A stretch of DNA of 64,000 bases from CAYTGM01 sp964437365 (lineage in GTDB: Bacteria > Sumerlaeota > Sumerlaeia > SLMS01). Shown piece after piece: positions 8,375-16,411 of the stretch. The stretch is taken from positions 248,001-312,000 of the forward strand of contig CAYTGM010000002.1 of NCBI GenBank assembly GCA_964437365.1. The letters are read 5' to 3'. The notes beneath the pieces were generated by a model. The model was not told the DNA's origin. It saw only the letters and a program-made list of their open reading frames with translations, and did not search any database. Numbering within the stretch: position 1 is the stretch's first letter; each line of letters opens with the position of its first letter. A program made the translations under genes and the position numbers.

Positions 8375-9037
8375 TCAGGTGGATAGTTTACTCATGATAT
8401 CATCGGCTCCTGCACCTTCCTGTACCCAGAAAGAGGCAGCATTGATCTTTTTGTCACTACCGATCAGGAATTTACAATAATCTTCACCCATCGCGTAGCA
8501 TTGAATTTCAATCCCCGATAATTCGTGACGCGAGAAATATGTAAAGACGCCAGCGAGGCAGCCTGCGTATAGATGGCAGACCGGTTTCCCAATGTTTCCA
8601 ATGGATTTAGCGACTGCCGAATCAAAGATGTCGACGAAGATGAGGCCTTGTTTCCTGCTGGAAAAGTCGATCGTCCAGGTTCCCCATCCTTCAGCAGTGA
8701 GGGGCCACCACCATGACTCAAGAACGAACATGATATTGGCCTCATTGATCTTTGTTCTTCCGCCGAACTCGCGTTCAAACCGCTCTTCGAAGAACTTCAT
8801 ATCCTGTAGGCCCCACTCGTAACCAGCTCTGTACATCACCATCCCGGCTGCATCACCGACTTCTTCCTCAAGGCCCTGCTGCATCCCAACGATGAAATCT
8901 TCCGTCACGTGCAGGCCTCGCGCGCCATTCTTCTGTCTTACGATACCAGCGTCTCTGTCTCTCGCCAGATAGTCCTCGGTTGCATAGTAGGGGTGAAGAG
9001 TTTGAATGTTTCCACCTGCTGAAAGATCGATTCCCAT
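8375..9037 (-). CDS. V4R-domain protein, paralogue 2 (canonical)
   Basis: The 220-residue product ends with a canonical V4R core: HLYAGCLAGVFTYFS (155-169), then GIEIQCYAMGEDYCKFLIG (175-193). This is the G-x-LAG ... E-x-C-x3-G-x3-C-x-F signature of 4-vinyl-reductase/hydrocarbon-binding domains, with C160, C180 and C188. The N-terminal two thirds match the paralogue at 7129-7806. V4R domains occur in BchJ-type tetrapyrrole proteins, methanogen regulators and the cyanobacterial Slr0144/Slr0147 pair. Lying 43 nt downstream of the ferredoxin and in an operon with phycobiliprotein-like globins, it is best read as a bilin or tetrapyrrole handling subunit. Ligand and activity are inferred, not shown. 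Confidence 0.85.
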   Translation of the reverse strand: MGIDLSAGGNIQTLHPYYATEDYLARDRDAGIVRQKNGARGLHVTEDFIVGMQQGLEEEVGDAAGMVMYRAGYEWGLQDMKFFEERFEREFGGRTKINEANIMFVLESWWWPLTAEGWGTWTIDFSSRKQGLIFVDIFDSAVAKSIGNIGKPVCHLYAGCLAGVFTYFSRHELSGIEIQCYAMGEDYCKFLIGSDKKINAASFWVQEGAGADDIMSKLST

Positions 9038-9080
9038 TTGAGTCTCCTTCGTGGGTTAATTATCTTTGATCAAATGTCTA

Positions 9081-9563
9081 TCATTGAAGCTTTGCTGCTT
9101 CTGCTTTGATATTGTTCATATTAGCGTCGACTTCTGCCAACTGAGTGATGCGAGATCTGGTAATGATCTTACCTTTCTCGATCAGGATCGTACCATCTAC
9201 AGGGTTCAGGATGTGATCCTGGGCTCGTTTACCAACAAGTGAATCGAGATCTTTGGTGGTTTCGATGAAGACACCATCAGGCATTCTGACAACGACGCCT
9301 TCTCCAAGGACTTTTGCCTGGCAGGAGAGACGTGACTTATCGTTAGCCCCAGACACTCTCATCAACGTCCGCTTTTCCCGCGCTGACATCGGAGTGAGTT
9401 GATCATCACCTTCTTCAACCCAACAGTGGCAGGTTGCGCAGAGGCCTTTACCTCCGCAGGCCATCAGAACATTCAGGTCTTCTGCCAGTGCCGCATCCAG
9501 AACACGCTGCTCTGTCTTTACAGAGACGAGCTTGCCTGCAGGCATAAGCTTGATTTCTTTCAT
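9081..9563 (-). CDS. [2Fe-2S] ferredoxin with C-terminal extension
   Basis: The 160-residue product has a 2Fe-2S ferredoxin domain at residues 1-100 with ligands Cys36, Cys42, Cys45 and Cys81 (motif CGGKGLCATC, then LSCQAKV). The C-x5-C-x2-C spacing is the adrenodoxin-like rather than the plant type. Residues 105-160 form an extension not seen in short ferredoxins. It is the first gene of the leftward operon and lies about 395 bp from a divergent ferredoxin-dependent bilin reductase, so it is the obvious candidate electron donor for bilin reduction and matches the iron-sulfur protein of pre-PcyA/BBAG clusters. It could instead exchange electrons with the V4R pair. The start ATG is preceded by a purine-rich GGAGAAAGAG. 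Confidence 0.9.
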   Translation of the reverse strand: MKEIKLMPAGKLVSVKTEQRVLDAALAEDLNVLMACGGKGLCATCHCWVEEGDDQLTPMSAREKRTLMRVSGANDKSRLSCQAKVLGEGVVVRMPDGVFIETTKDLDSLVGKRAQDHILNPVDGTILIEKGKIITRSRITQLAEVDANMNNIKAEAAKLQ

Positions 9564-9958
9564 TTCACTCTTTCTCCAGACGACTTGGCTGCTTCTGCAG
9601 AATGCCCTATATGCATAGAGTGAACCAAGTTGCGAAATAGCTGAAATTGAAGTGAAATCTTACTGAAAGGCCTTTATTCATGCTAAATGAATGCTTTGCG
9701 TGAAGCATTATAGAGCAGGCTACTCCATTTTGCATCACCCATTATCATACAGAAAGTCAGATTTTCGGGATTTAGAAAACTCTCGAAATTGGGGTTGGTA
9801 AAGCTTCGCCTCGGGCTGGGAAACATACAAAATGAGCGCTGCCCCTTGCCTGGTTCGAGTCGAAGTCGAGGTGTCGTCTTCCCTCAATAGTACGGTAATT
9901 TGCGAATGGCATAATTGAGGCTTCTTTGCGGAATAGCTTAAAGCAGAGGCGTTAATTC
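9564..9958. promoter_or_regulatory. Divergent control region of ferredoxin operon and bilin reductase
   Basis: This 395-bp gap lies between two divergently transcribed units and must hold both promoters. Two adjacent inverted repeats stand out: ATTCAT-GCTAA-ATGAAT (9676-9692) and AATGCTT-TGCGTG-AAGCATT (9690-9709). They lie on the ferredoxin side and could be an operator or leader hairpins. I see no convincing -10/-35 pair and no coding sequence. Confidence 0.4.
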
Positions 9959-10708
9959 GTGGCATCCTCTATTTACCAATTAATGTTTACCGATCTCGTT
10001 CAGACTTTGAATGGCAATTTCGTTCAACTGGATTCCCAACTATCATATAAAACCGCAATTAAGGAAAAGAGTGAGGCAAGTATTCAGTCGGTCGCTGCTA
10101 CTGCAGAAGGGTATCGATGGATAAGGTTTGCCGAAATTTTGGATACAGACACTCATATCTACAACTTCTGCGCCTTCCCGGACACTACTACACAGTCACC
10201 GTATATCGAGGCGGAGTATGTTTGCTTGAAAGGTAAAGTGGTCTTGCTTCTTCTCGAATGTTCCTTCCTCGGCTCTGAATACTCCGATTTGAGGGTTGAA
10301 GCTCCTTCCAGGTTTCTCCCTTTGCTCTCCGAGAAATACTCCAGACTTCTACCAGTACATAGAGATAGACCTGTCTGGTCCAAAGGTGCTGTCGAACCTT
10401 ATGCTATCTGGTGTTCCTCTCAGGATGAGAAAGCGGTTTTACCAGCTTATCAGTGCACAGAAGAGTATCTGCTCTGGGTCACAGATATCGCTTCGCAATT
10501 ACAGGGTAGACCGGCACTCGCCATTGAAGCAGGGGCACGTAAAAGGCAGTTGAAAGTCATCTGCTCAACTTTTTTAGAGAACTTGCCAAGTCGCAGGTTT
10601 CTAGAGATTTACTTCGGAAAGGGTTGGACCAGTGAGTATATTAGAGAGTTTGTCTATCCGATGAACAGGGTCCTGATGGACAACTCTGCGTTCCCAGCAA
10701 TCTCCTGA
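9959..10708 (+). CDS. Ferredoxin-dependent bilin reductase (pre-PcyA-like)
   Basis: The 249-residue product fits the HY2/PcyA family (usual length 230-260). Its C-terminus RRFLEIYFGKGWTSEYIREF (212-231) aligns with [20 protein letters not shown] of Synechocystis PcyA, as I recall it. The core IYNFCAFP (67-74) aligns with ILHCVMFP, placing Asn69 at PcyA His88 (Asn also occurs in other bilin reductases) and Glu86 at catalytic Asp105. These enzymes reduce biliverdin IXa with electrons from ferredoxin. Divergence from PcyA and linkage to V4R, Fe-S and globin genes match pre-PcyA enzymes, reported as active bilin reductases that do not make phycocyanobilin. The start is a GTG with AGAGG 9 nt upstream; an ATG nine codons in is the alternative. 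The substrate and product here are not predictable from sequence. Confidence 0.8.
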   Translation: MASSIYQLMFTDLVQTLNGNFVQLDSQLSYKTAIKEKSEASIQSVAATAEGYRWIRFAEILDTDTHIYNFCAFPDTTTQSPYIEAEYVCLKGKVVLLLLECSFLGSEYSDLRVEAPSRFLPLLSEKYSRLLPVHRDRPVWSKGAVEPYAIWCSSQDEKAVLPAYQCTEEYLLWVTDIASQLQGRPALAIEAGARKRQLKVICSTFLENLPSRRFLEIYFGKGWTSEYIREFVYPMNRVLMDNSAFPAIS

Positions 10709-10740
10709 AAAATCTCCCTGTTCAGTCGAAAAAGAGAAGT

Positions 10741-10773
10741 GCAAATGACGAAAAGGTGATTTGCTTGATTTTT
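10741..10773 (+). terminator. Rho-independent terminator after bilin reductase
   Basis: GCAAAT (10741-10746) pairs with ATTTGC (10759-10764) across a 12-nt loop with further partial pairing. It is followed by TTGATTTTT on the plus strand, 33 nt after the stop codon and between two convergent genes. Confidence 0.5.
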
Positions 10774-11761
10774 AACTGAGTGCTTTCTTGAAGTACACTT
10801 CGATTCTTGAATGGTCTCTTGAAATCAAAGGTGGCAGTGATGTATATTTTTTCAGGTAGTACCGAAGTGGCATCAGGTCAACCCTTGAACGTGTATATCT
10901 GGTAGAAAACAGATCAACCCAGCTCAAACTCGTGTCACCGAGATCGCTTTCTGAAGTGAGGGCTATTTGAACTGCCGCATTTACCTTATCAACTGCTCGA
11001 CTTCTCACTCTGAAATCGCATTCGGGACGATTTTCTATCTTCTCGAATGCTGTGAGCAGTTCCATCATCTCAAGAATGAGCAGGATTAAGACCTCCGGGT
11101 GCACATCGAGGATCATCCCTTCCCTGTTGTGGCTATCCACCTTTACGAAGCGTTTCAATCCACTTTCGACGATGCGTCTATTCTGTTTAATAACATCATC
11201 AAGCCTACATCTCGAAGCTTCATCATCTGATGAATGCCTCTCTGGGCGGGAGTTTTTCAGAATCTCGGCGCATTCCTGACCTGCATTATTGATGACTTCG
11301 AAAGTCTCTCTCAGTTCGAGATCCAGAGAAGGTTCGGCCATGTATAGACTGGCGTAAGATATTATCCCTGTCAGTTGGTTGTTTGCTTCGTGAATAGCCG
11401 ACCGCGAAAACTTGACGAGCCCGCGTTCATACACAGAGCCTTCCAGGGATTCCATACCATTTCCCATCAGGATGACAACAGGGCGATGTTCCAACCCAGG
11501 AAGTGTTTCCTCAATTGAGAGACAGATCGCTCGCCCTGAGGTATCTATGAGGTGGAAGAGGTCGTCAGATGGTTCACGTTGATCCAGGAACTTGCAGAGT
11601 TCCGTAACGGGAAGGTTTGTTAACCTTCCAAAATCCTCATATGAACAGCTCTCCTCGTCGAAGCTCAGAAAGTCCCTCGTCTTTTGAGGGATCATGATTT
11701 TCTCCTTCTGCTGGTCGATCAGAAGGATAGCTGCATCATATGTCGGCCACCGGGCTTGCAT
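10772..11761 (-). CDS. Degenerate histidine-kinase-like protein
   Basis: The 329-residue product has, after an N-terminal sensor-like region (about 1-115), a recognisable H-box, AIHEANNQLTGIISYASLY (about 121-139), resembling the HExNNxLTxIxGYxxL of HisKA proteins. The ATPase half is badly eroded: the position of the N-box reads ILLILEMMELLTAFE, without the N-x4-N pair, and no DxGxG or GxGL motif is visible before the C-terminus. It may therefore dimerise and accept phosphate, or act as a scaffold, without kinase activity. Its start codon overlaps the stop of the upstream MFS/spermidine-synthase gene (TAATG at 11761), giving tight translational coupling. No cognate regulator is adjacent. Confidence 0.65.
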   Translation of the reverse strand: MQARWPTYDAAILLIDQQKEKIMIPQKTRDFLSFDEESCSYEDFGRLTNLPVTELCKFLDQREPSDDLFHLIDTSGRAICLSIEETLPGLEHRPVVILMGNGMESLEGSVYERGLVKFSRSAIHEANNQLTGIISYASLYMAEPSLDLELRETFEVINNAGQECAEILKNSRPERHSSDDEASRCRLDDVIKQNRRIVESGLKRFVKVDSHNREGMILDVHPEVLILLILEMMELLTAFEKIENRPECDFRVRSRAVDKVNAAVQIALTSESDLGDTSLSWVDLFSTRYTRSRVDLMPLRYYLKKYTSLPPLISRDHSRIEVYFKKALS

Positions 11762-14700
11762 TACATGGAGTTTTTTTCCGAAGACTCTGAACTTTTCAGA
11801 GCATCCTTTAGTTCTTCCGCAAGCTTTGACTTTTCATCCTCTGAAGATGCATACTTGCCCGCAGAATTCTGATACTCAAGGGCCCGCTTTTCAAGGTTAT
11901 TATGCGCATAAGACAATGCCAGGATGCGATGAATACCGAAGGCCAGATCTCCAACGGGTGAGTCTTCGGACAGATTATCATCAAATGCCTGATCAATCAG
12001 CTCGGCAACTTCGCTTGCAACACCCACCGCGCGTCTATACTCACCCTGGACAAAGAAAGCTTCAGAAAGTCCCAGGCCGATTGCCAGTCGATTGGAGAAA
12101 AGCTCTGGAAGGTTTCTAGAAGTCTCATAGTGAGTTGCCAATTCGTTAAATTGAAGAATTTCATCGATAGATTCATCAAATGGGGCGATTTCCTTCGCCT
12201 CAAGGTAATAGAGAGCTGCCTGGCGGAAATCAAACTCGCGATATGCAGAGTGACCCTTAAATAGCACATGGTTCGCCAACTGGAACTTCCATAAGCGCTC
12301 CTCCGCACCTTCAGGTAAATTCGTGACGAGGTCGCTCACCGGAACCTGAATGTCGTAGAGTTTCATCTGATTTTCTTTAAGTGGTTGCGCGTCATAGCCA
12401 TAGCGTGGGGATTCGAACTCGATGATAGGAGAGTCCTCTGTATTCAGCGGATAGCCTTCCAGGTGACCTTCAAGTGTTCGATCATCGCAAACAAAGCAGG
12501 AGAGTAGTTTCTCGGGGTCCCGCAAACCAATCTCTTCAAGGTCATCAGATATTTCATCCATAGAGGCTGCTTTAGCAACTTCGTTATAGTCAAAAGAGAG
12601 TTTACCTTTGCCTCCAATCAGAAGACAATAATGAGTTGGGTGGTTTGGGAAATACCAGACCGACATTTCCGGAAAGACTTCCTCGAACGTCCGTAACGCT
12701 GAACGGAAAGCTCGATCTGACAATCCAGCAAGTGGCATCCAGACAACAACCAGGCCGCGATCCGTGATCTTTTCCCGGCAAAGCGTAAAGTACTCCAGAT
12801 CATACAGGTTTGCATTTGTCTTGTACCTCAGGTCTGTACAATCTGTGGCAATCACGTCATACTGTTCTTCCGTGAAACGCAGGTATGACCGAGCATCGTC
12901 TATAAGAACCCGAAAACGATCATCGAAGGTTTTGAATCCTTCTGTTGGAGTATGAGTATAATCGCTCAGAGGGTGAACGAATCCTTCTATACGCTGGGCG
13001 CCCGCATTCTTCGCACGGTTGAGGAGATCATCCGAAACAATGATACCGTGACTTGAGTCCGTTAGCGTTGGTGCTGCTCTTAGAACTTCTGGAGATATTT
13101 CAATCGTATGAATCTCGTTGATCTCAGGGTAAAGCGTGTAGCTCCAGCTTGCTCCTCCTGATCCAAAGCCAACACTTAGAACTTTGTCCGCTTCGCCACC
13201 AAGCAGGACCATCGGTGCATGAGCCAGCGACTTCTGATCCGTCAGCATGATCTTATCCGTACCAGCGACACCGACATCATCCACATAGATCATTCGGTCT
13301 CCTGAGTTATTCTCGACCACGCTGATCGTCGCCATGGCGCCTTCTTCGTAGTGGACGATCTGCTCATTCTGCTGGATGCGCTGCAAAGGAAGATCGGTTA
13401 GTATTACTCGACCCGGAACAAAGACTGCCGCGACAGCAGTGATCCCAACCAGAAAGTATCGTTCTCTTTGAGCGAGTTCACCATTTACATAGAAGATGAC
13501 AGCAGCGATCGCTAGATTGATGGCAGCCAGGAGACCAATTGTCGCCGTAATACCAAGGAGTGGAATGAGAATAAATCCAGCCGCAAACGATCCCAGGATT
13601 GCTCCAAAGGTGTTCAGCGCATAGACACGTGCAACGTCATAGCCCAGTGATGACATTCTTGATACAACCAGTTTCGTGACGACAGGAAAGGCAGCCCCCA
13701 TCAGAAAAGTTGGGAAGGCAATCGGGATAGCCGTCTTGATCATCACATTCAGGACCGCATTCCAGTAAATCAGAGAACTGTCCTCACGCAACTCCTCAAG
13801 ACCCTCGATGTACATTGAGATCAGGAAGAAGGAAAGACCCCCGCTCAAGCCAATCCCCATCTGAATCAGGCCATATAGACGGAGAATGTTCTGCTGACGG
13901 TCCACAAATCTTTGCATCAATGCGCTGCCAACAGTCAGGCCGAGCAGAAATACAATCAGCATGCCACTGAAACTGTATGTCGTTGATTTCAGAGTATCGA
14001 AACTGAAAATAAGCGCACGAGTCCAGCACACCTGGTAGGCGAGTGCCACAAACCCGCTGACCATATAGCTGATCAGAACAACCTTTAAAGCCAGTGGTGT
14101 GACCCCTTCCTTGCCTTTGGGCTGAGGAACGACCTTCTCAGTCGTTTCTTCCGTCAGGAAGTATTTCTGCCCCAGCACAATTGAAGCGACACCGATAATA
14201 ACATCCACGCTGAATGCTGTCAGGGTTGTTCGAAAAACACCAAAGTTCTCTAACATATAGAACCCGGTCGCAAACACGCCCAGTACGGCACCAGCTGTAT
14301 TAAGAGCGTAGAGAAGACCCACACGATGTCCGACTTCTTCCAGTTTGTCCGTTACCGCTTTACTCAGTATCGGTAGTGTTGCCCCCATGAGCGTTGTTGG
14401 GATCATCAACAGAAGGAAAACAACAACAAACCGAACAAGAGAATACAGGTAGAATGTTGAAGTTCCACCCGTTGTATAGAAGCTGCCGATGAGAGGCTGT
14501 GTCATCTTCAAGACGAAAGGAAATAGAACAGCCGCGAGACCAATGCAGATTTCGATAACTCCATAGACAGCAAGTGGCTTCTTCATGCGATCGGCGTGTT
14601 TCCCGATCAGGATGCTTCCAAGAGCCAGTCCTCCCATGAATGCACAGAGAACAGTGGCCACTCCATAGAGAGAGCTTCCAAAGAAGGTTGTAAGCTGACG

Positions 14701-14805
14701 GGTCCAGATCACCTCGTATACAAGTGCTGTCGCACCAGACAAGATGAAGATAATGGCAATCAGGAAGAAAAGATTCGGTTTTGGGGATTGATTGGATTCT
14801 GACAT
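11761..14805 (-). CDS. Fused membrane transporter-like / spermidine synthase-like / TPR protein
   Basis: The product has 1014 residues in three parts. Residues 10-440 are a polytopic membrane region formed by an internal duplication: ILSGATALVYEVIWTRQL (22-39) recurs as SGFVALAYQVCWTRALIF in the second half. Residues about 460-790 are a spermidine-synthase-like Rossmann domain with VLSVGFGSGGASWSY as the SAM/dcSAM glycine motif, then an acidic DDARSYL strand and a YDVIATDCTDL motif. Residues about 830-1014 are TPR-like helices. Fused spermidine-synthase membrane proteins are widespread but mostly uncharacterised, and polyamine synthesis should not be assumed: no speD or speA neighbour is present. 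It is coupled by a 1-nt overlap to the histidine-kinase-like gene. Confidence 0.85.
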   Translation of the reverse strand: MSESNQSPKPNLFFLIAIIFILSGATALVYEVIWTRQLTTFFGSSLYGVATVLCAFMGGLALGSILIGKHADRMKKPLAVYGVIEICIGLAAVLFPFVLKMTQPLIGSFYTTGGTSTFYLYSLVRFVVVFLLLMIPTTLMGATLPILSKAVTDKLEEVGHRVGLLYALNTAGAVLGVFATGFYMLENFGVFRTTLTAFSVDVIIGVASIVLGQKYFLTEETTEKVVPQPKGKEGVTPLALKVVLISYMVSGFVALAYQVCWTRALIFSFDTLKSTTYSFSGMLIVFLLGLTVGSALMQRFVDRQQNILRLYGLIQMGIGLSGGLSFFLISMYIEGLEELREDSSLIYWNAVLNVMIKTAIPIAFPTFLMGAAFPVVTKLVVSRMSSLGYDVARVYALNTFGAILGSFAAGFILIPLLGITATIGLLAAINLAIAAVIFYVNGELAQRERYFLVGITAVAAVFVPGRVILTDLPLQRIQQNEQIVHYEEGAMATISVVENNSGDRMIYVDDVGVAGTDKIMLTDQKSLAHAPMVLLGGEADKVLSVGFGSGGASWSYTLYPEINEIHTIEISPEVLRAAPTLTDSSHGIIVSDDLLNRAKNAGAQRIEGFVHPLSDYTHTPTEGFKTFDDRFRVLIDDARSYLRFTEEQYDVIATDCTDLRYKTNANLYDLEYFTLCREKITDRGLVVVWMPLAGLSDRAFRSALRTFEEVFPEMSVWYFPNHPTHYCLLIGGKGKLSFDYNEVAKAASMDEISDDLEEIGLRDPEKLLSCFVCDDRTLEGHLEGYPLNTEDSPIIEFESPRYGYDAQPLKENQMKLYDIQVPVSDLVTNLPEGAEERLWKFQLANHVLFKGHSAYREFDFRQAALYYLEAKEIAPFDESIDEILQFNELATHYETSRNLPELFSNRLAIGLGLSEAFFVQGEYRRAVGVASEVAELIDQAFDDNLSEDSPVGDLAFGIHRILALSYAHNNLEKRALEYQNSAGKYASSEDEKSKLAEELKDALKSSESSEKNSM

Positions 14806-15113
14806 ATTATTCTTTATTGAGATTATGAAGTGAAAATCACTTCATGGGTCGAGTTGTGTTCAGATGTGGTTCTATAGCGTCAGCTTTGTGGCAATAAAAT
14901 CTCGGTATTTCTGTGTATTTTTCTACAGAACCTTCCAAGTGCGGGGTTCGGCGGCTTCTCAGGCTTTGCTGAACTTCAAATTCAATCAACAAGCGTCAAA
15001 ATAATTCAGCCCGTATCAGGCCGTAAGGATTGACGAACTGCCCCCTGTTCGTGGATTCTTCGACGGCTGACGGGGATCACCCCATCAAGGGAAAGATTTA
15101 GAAGATTATAACT
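14806..15113. promoter_or_regulatory. Divergent intergenic region with palindrome
   Basis: A 308-bp gap between the leftward spermidine-synthase-like gene and rightward tatA. A perfect 9-bp inverted repeat ATGAAGTGA-AAA-TCACTTCAT (14825-14845) lies 20 nt upstream of the spermidine-synthase-like start codon, where an operator or leader hairpin would act. Nothing else recognised; no coding sequence. Confidence 0.35.
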
Positions 15114-15413
15114 ATGCAGACACTTGCGTTTATTCAACAGATTGGAATGCCCGAGATCGCTGTGATTCTCGTGGTAGTCCTGATCATTTTTGGTCCTAAG
15201 AATCTCCCTAAGCTCGGACGCGCCCTGGGACAGGGAATGCGCGAGTTTAAAGACGCGACAAACAAAGTCACAGAGTCGATCACCAACATGGAAGACTTTG
15301 AAGAGAAAGAGGAAAAGAGTTCAAATCAGCGCTCTCTCTCGAAGGAAAATGATGGCCCCATCGTCGAGGGGCAGGAGAAAAAAGAAGCAGACCCGGTTCA
15401 TAACAGGTCCTGA
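15114..15413 (+). CDS. tatA: Sec-independent translocase subunit TatA/TatB
   Basis: The 99-residue product has the family architecture: a short N-terminal transmembrane helix (about residues 13-29), the hinge FGPKNLPKLGRALGQG (31-46), an amphipathic helix to about 58 and an acidic disordered tail. It forms the pore-like oligomer that passes folded twin-arginine substrates across the inner membrane. The first residues (MPEIAVILVVVLIIFGP) are more TatA-like than TatB-like. tatC follows after 37 nt; no second TatA/B homologue is seen here, so one protein may serve both roles. Confidence 0.93.
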   Translation: MQTLAFIQQIGMPEIAVILVVVLIIFGPKNLPKLGRALGQGMREFKDATNKVTESITNMEDFEEKEEKSSNQRSLSKENDGPIVEGQEKKEADPVHNRS

Positions 15414-15450
15414 ATCAGCTCATCTTTCTTTATAGGTCCATCAATCATCG

Positions 15451-16410
15451 GTGAAATCAACTGACGACGCCTTATCGTTTCTCGAGCACTTAGAGGAACT
15501 TAGAGAACGCATTATTAAGTCCCTGATCGCCCTGGTCCTTGGAACAGTGGTGGGGTACTTCCTTGCGGACAAGCCCCTCGATCTTCTGTTGATGCCGATC
15601 TCAAGGGCGCAGAATGCCGTCATCGAACGCTCAACAAAAAGCAATCTGAAGCTGGAAATCGCTGAGGATGGTACAGTTAAGGTCCTTAACCGAGAATTAA
15701 TTCTGGAAGAGGGGTTCTCAGAATCACGGGTCTCCGTCTCCTTCTTTAGCAGCGACAACTCTGAAGAGCCGATTGCGACGCTCTTCTCACAATCTCCCAA
15801 TTCCGTTGTTTATCTTCGTCCTACAGATCCCTTTGTCATCTACCTGAAGGCTTCAATCCTCCTTGGGATTATCTTTTCTCTACCGATTATTCTCTATCAA
15901 ATCTGGGCCTTCATCTCGCCAGGTCTTCTGCCAAGAGAAAAGAAACTGGCTCTGCCCCTTATTGTTTCAGGGACACTCCTGTTTCCCTTCGGAGCTGCCT
16001 TTGCCTACTTCCTTCTGGAGGTCACTCTTCGGTTTTTCTCTGAATTTGTCATGGAGCAAGCCATGGTTCAGAACGATGCCCGCGCTTATTTAGGCTTCGC
16101 TCTGACGATGATGCTTGCATTCGGTATCGTTTTCGAATTTCCTTTAGTGGTCATTCTCGCTACCCGTGTGGGCATCGTCAAAGTCGATTGGCTGGCAAAC
16201 CGGCGCGGATATATTTTCGTCGCTCAACTCATCCTCGCAGCCATCATCACTCCCACGGGCGATCCTGTTACCCTGCTGGCCATGGCGTTGCCGTTACAGG
16301 TGCTCTTCGAGATTTCACTCGTCGTCAGCCGAGTTCTCGATAAAATCGCAAAGGCCGAAGATGACGAGGAAAGTGAAGAGAGCGAAGACCAGGAAACGGA
16401 TATGCAGTAG
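15451..16410 (+). CDS. tatC: Sec-independent translocase subunit TatC, with enlarged first periplasmic loop
   Basis: TatC receptor for twin-arginine signal peptides, six transmembrane helices. The N-terminal FLEHLEELRERIIKSLIAL motif and later AFISPGLLPREKK loop are diagnostic. At 319 residues it is longer than the usual 240-260. The extra length is in the first periplasmic loop (about residues 50-125), which gains a charged segment between the LLMPISR and RPTDPFVIYLK landmarks, plus an acidic C-terminal tail. It starts with GTG. The next gene begins immediately after its stop. Confidence 0.93.
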   Translation: MKSTDDALSFLEHLEELRERIIKSLIALVLGTVVGYFLADKPLDLLLMPISRAQNAVIERSTKSNLKLEIAEDGTVKVLNRELILEEGFSESRVSVSFFSSDNSEEPIATLFSQSPNSVVYLRPTDPFVIYLKASILLGIIFSLPIILYQIWAFISPGLLPREKKLALPLIVSGTLLFPFGAAFAYFLLEVTLRFFSEFVMEQAMVQNDARAYLGFALTMMLAFGIVFEFPLVVILATRVGIVKVDWLANRRGYIFVAQLILAAIITPTGDPVTLLAMALPLQVLFEISLVVSRVLDKIAKAEDDEESEESEDQETDMQ

Positions 16411-16411
16411 C

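Noticed and set aside
9835..9870. tRNA-like GGTTCGAGTC segment
   Set aside because: No acceptor stem or cloverleaf can be formed around it.
16166..16411. N-terminal extension of the RsbW-like frame inside tatC
   Set aside because: This part is a shadow of tatC; Ser/Arg-rich composition and no start signal.
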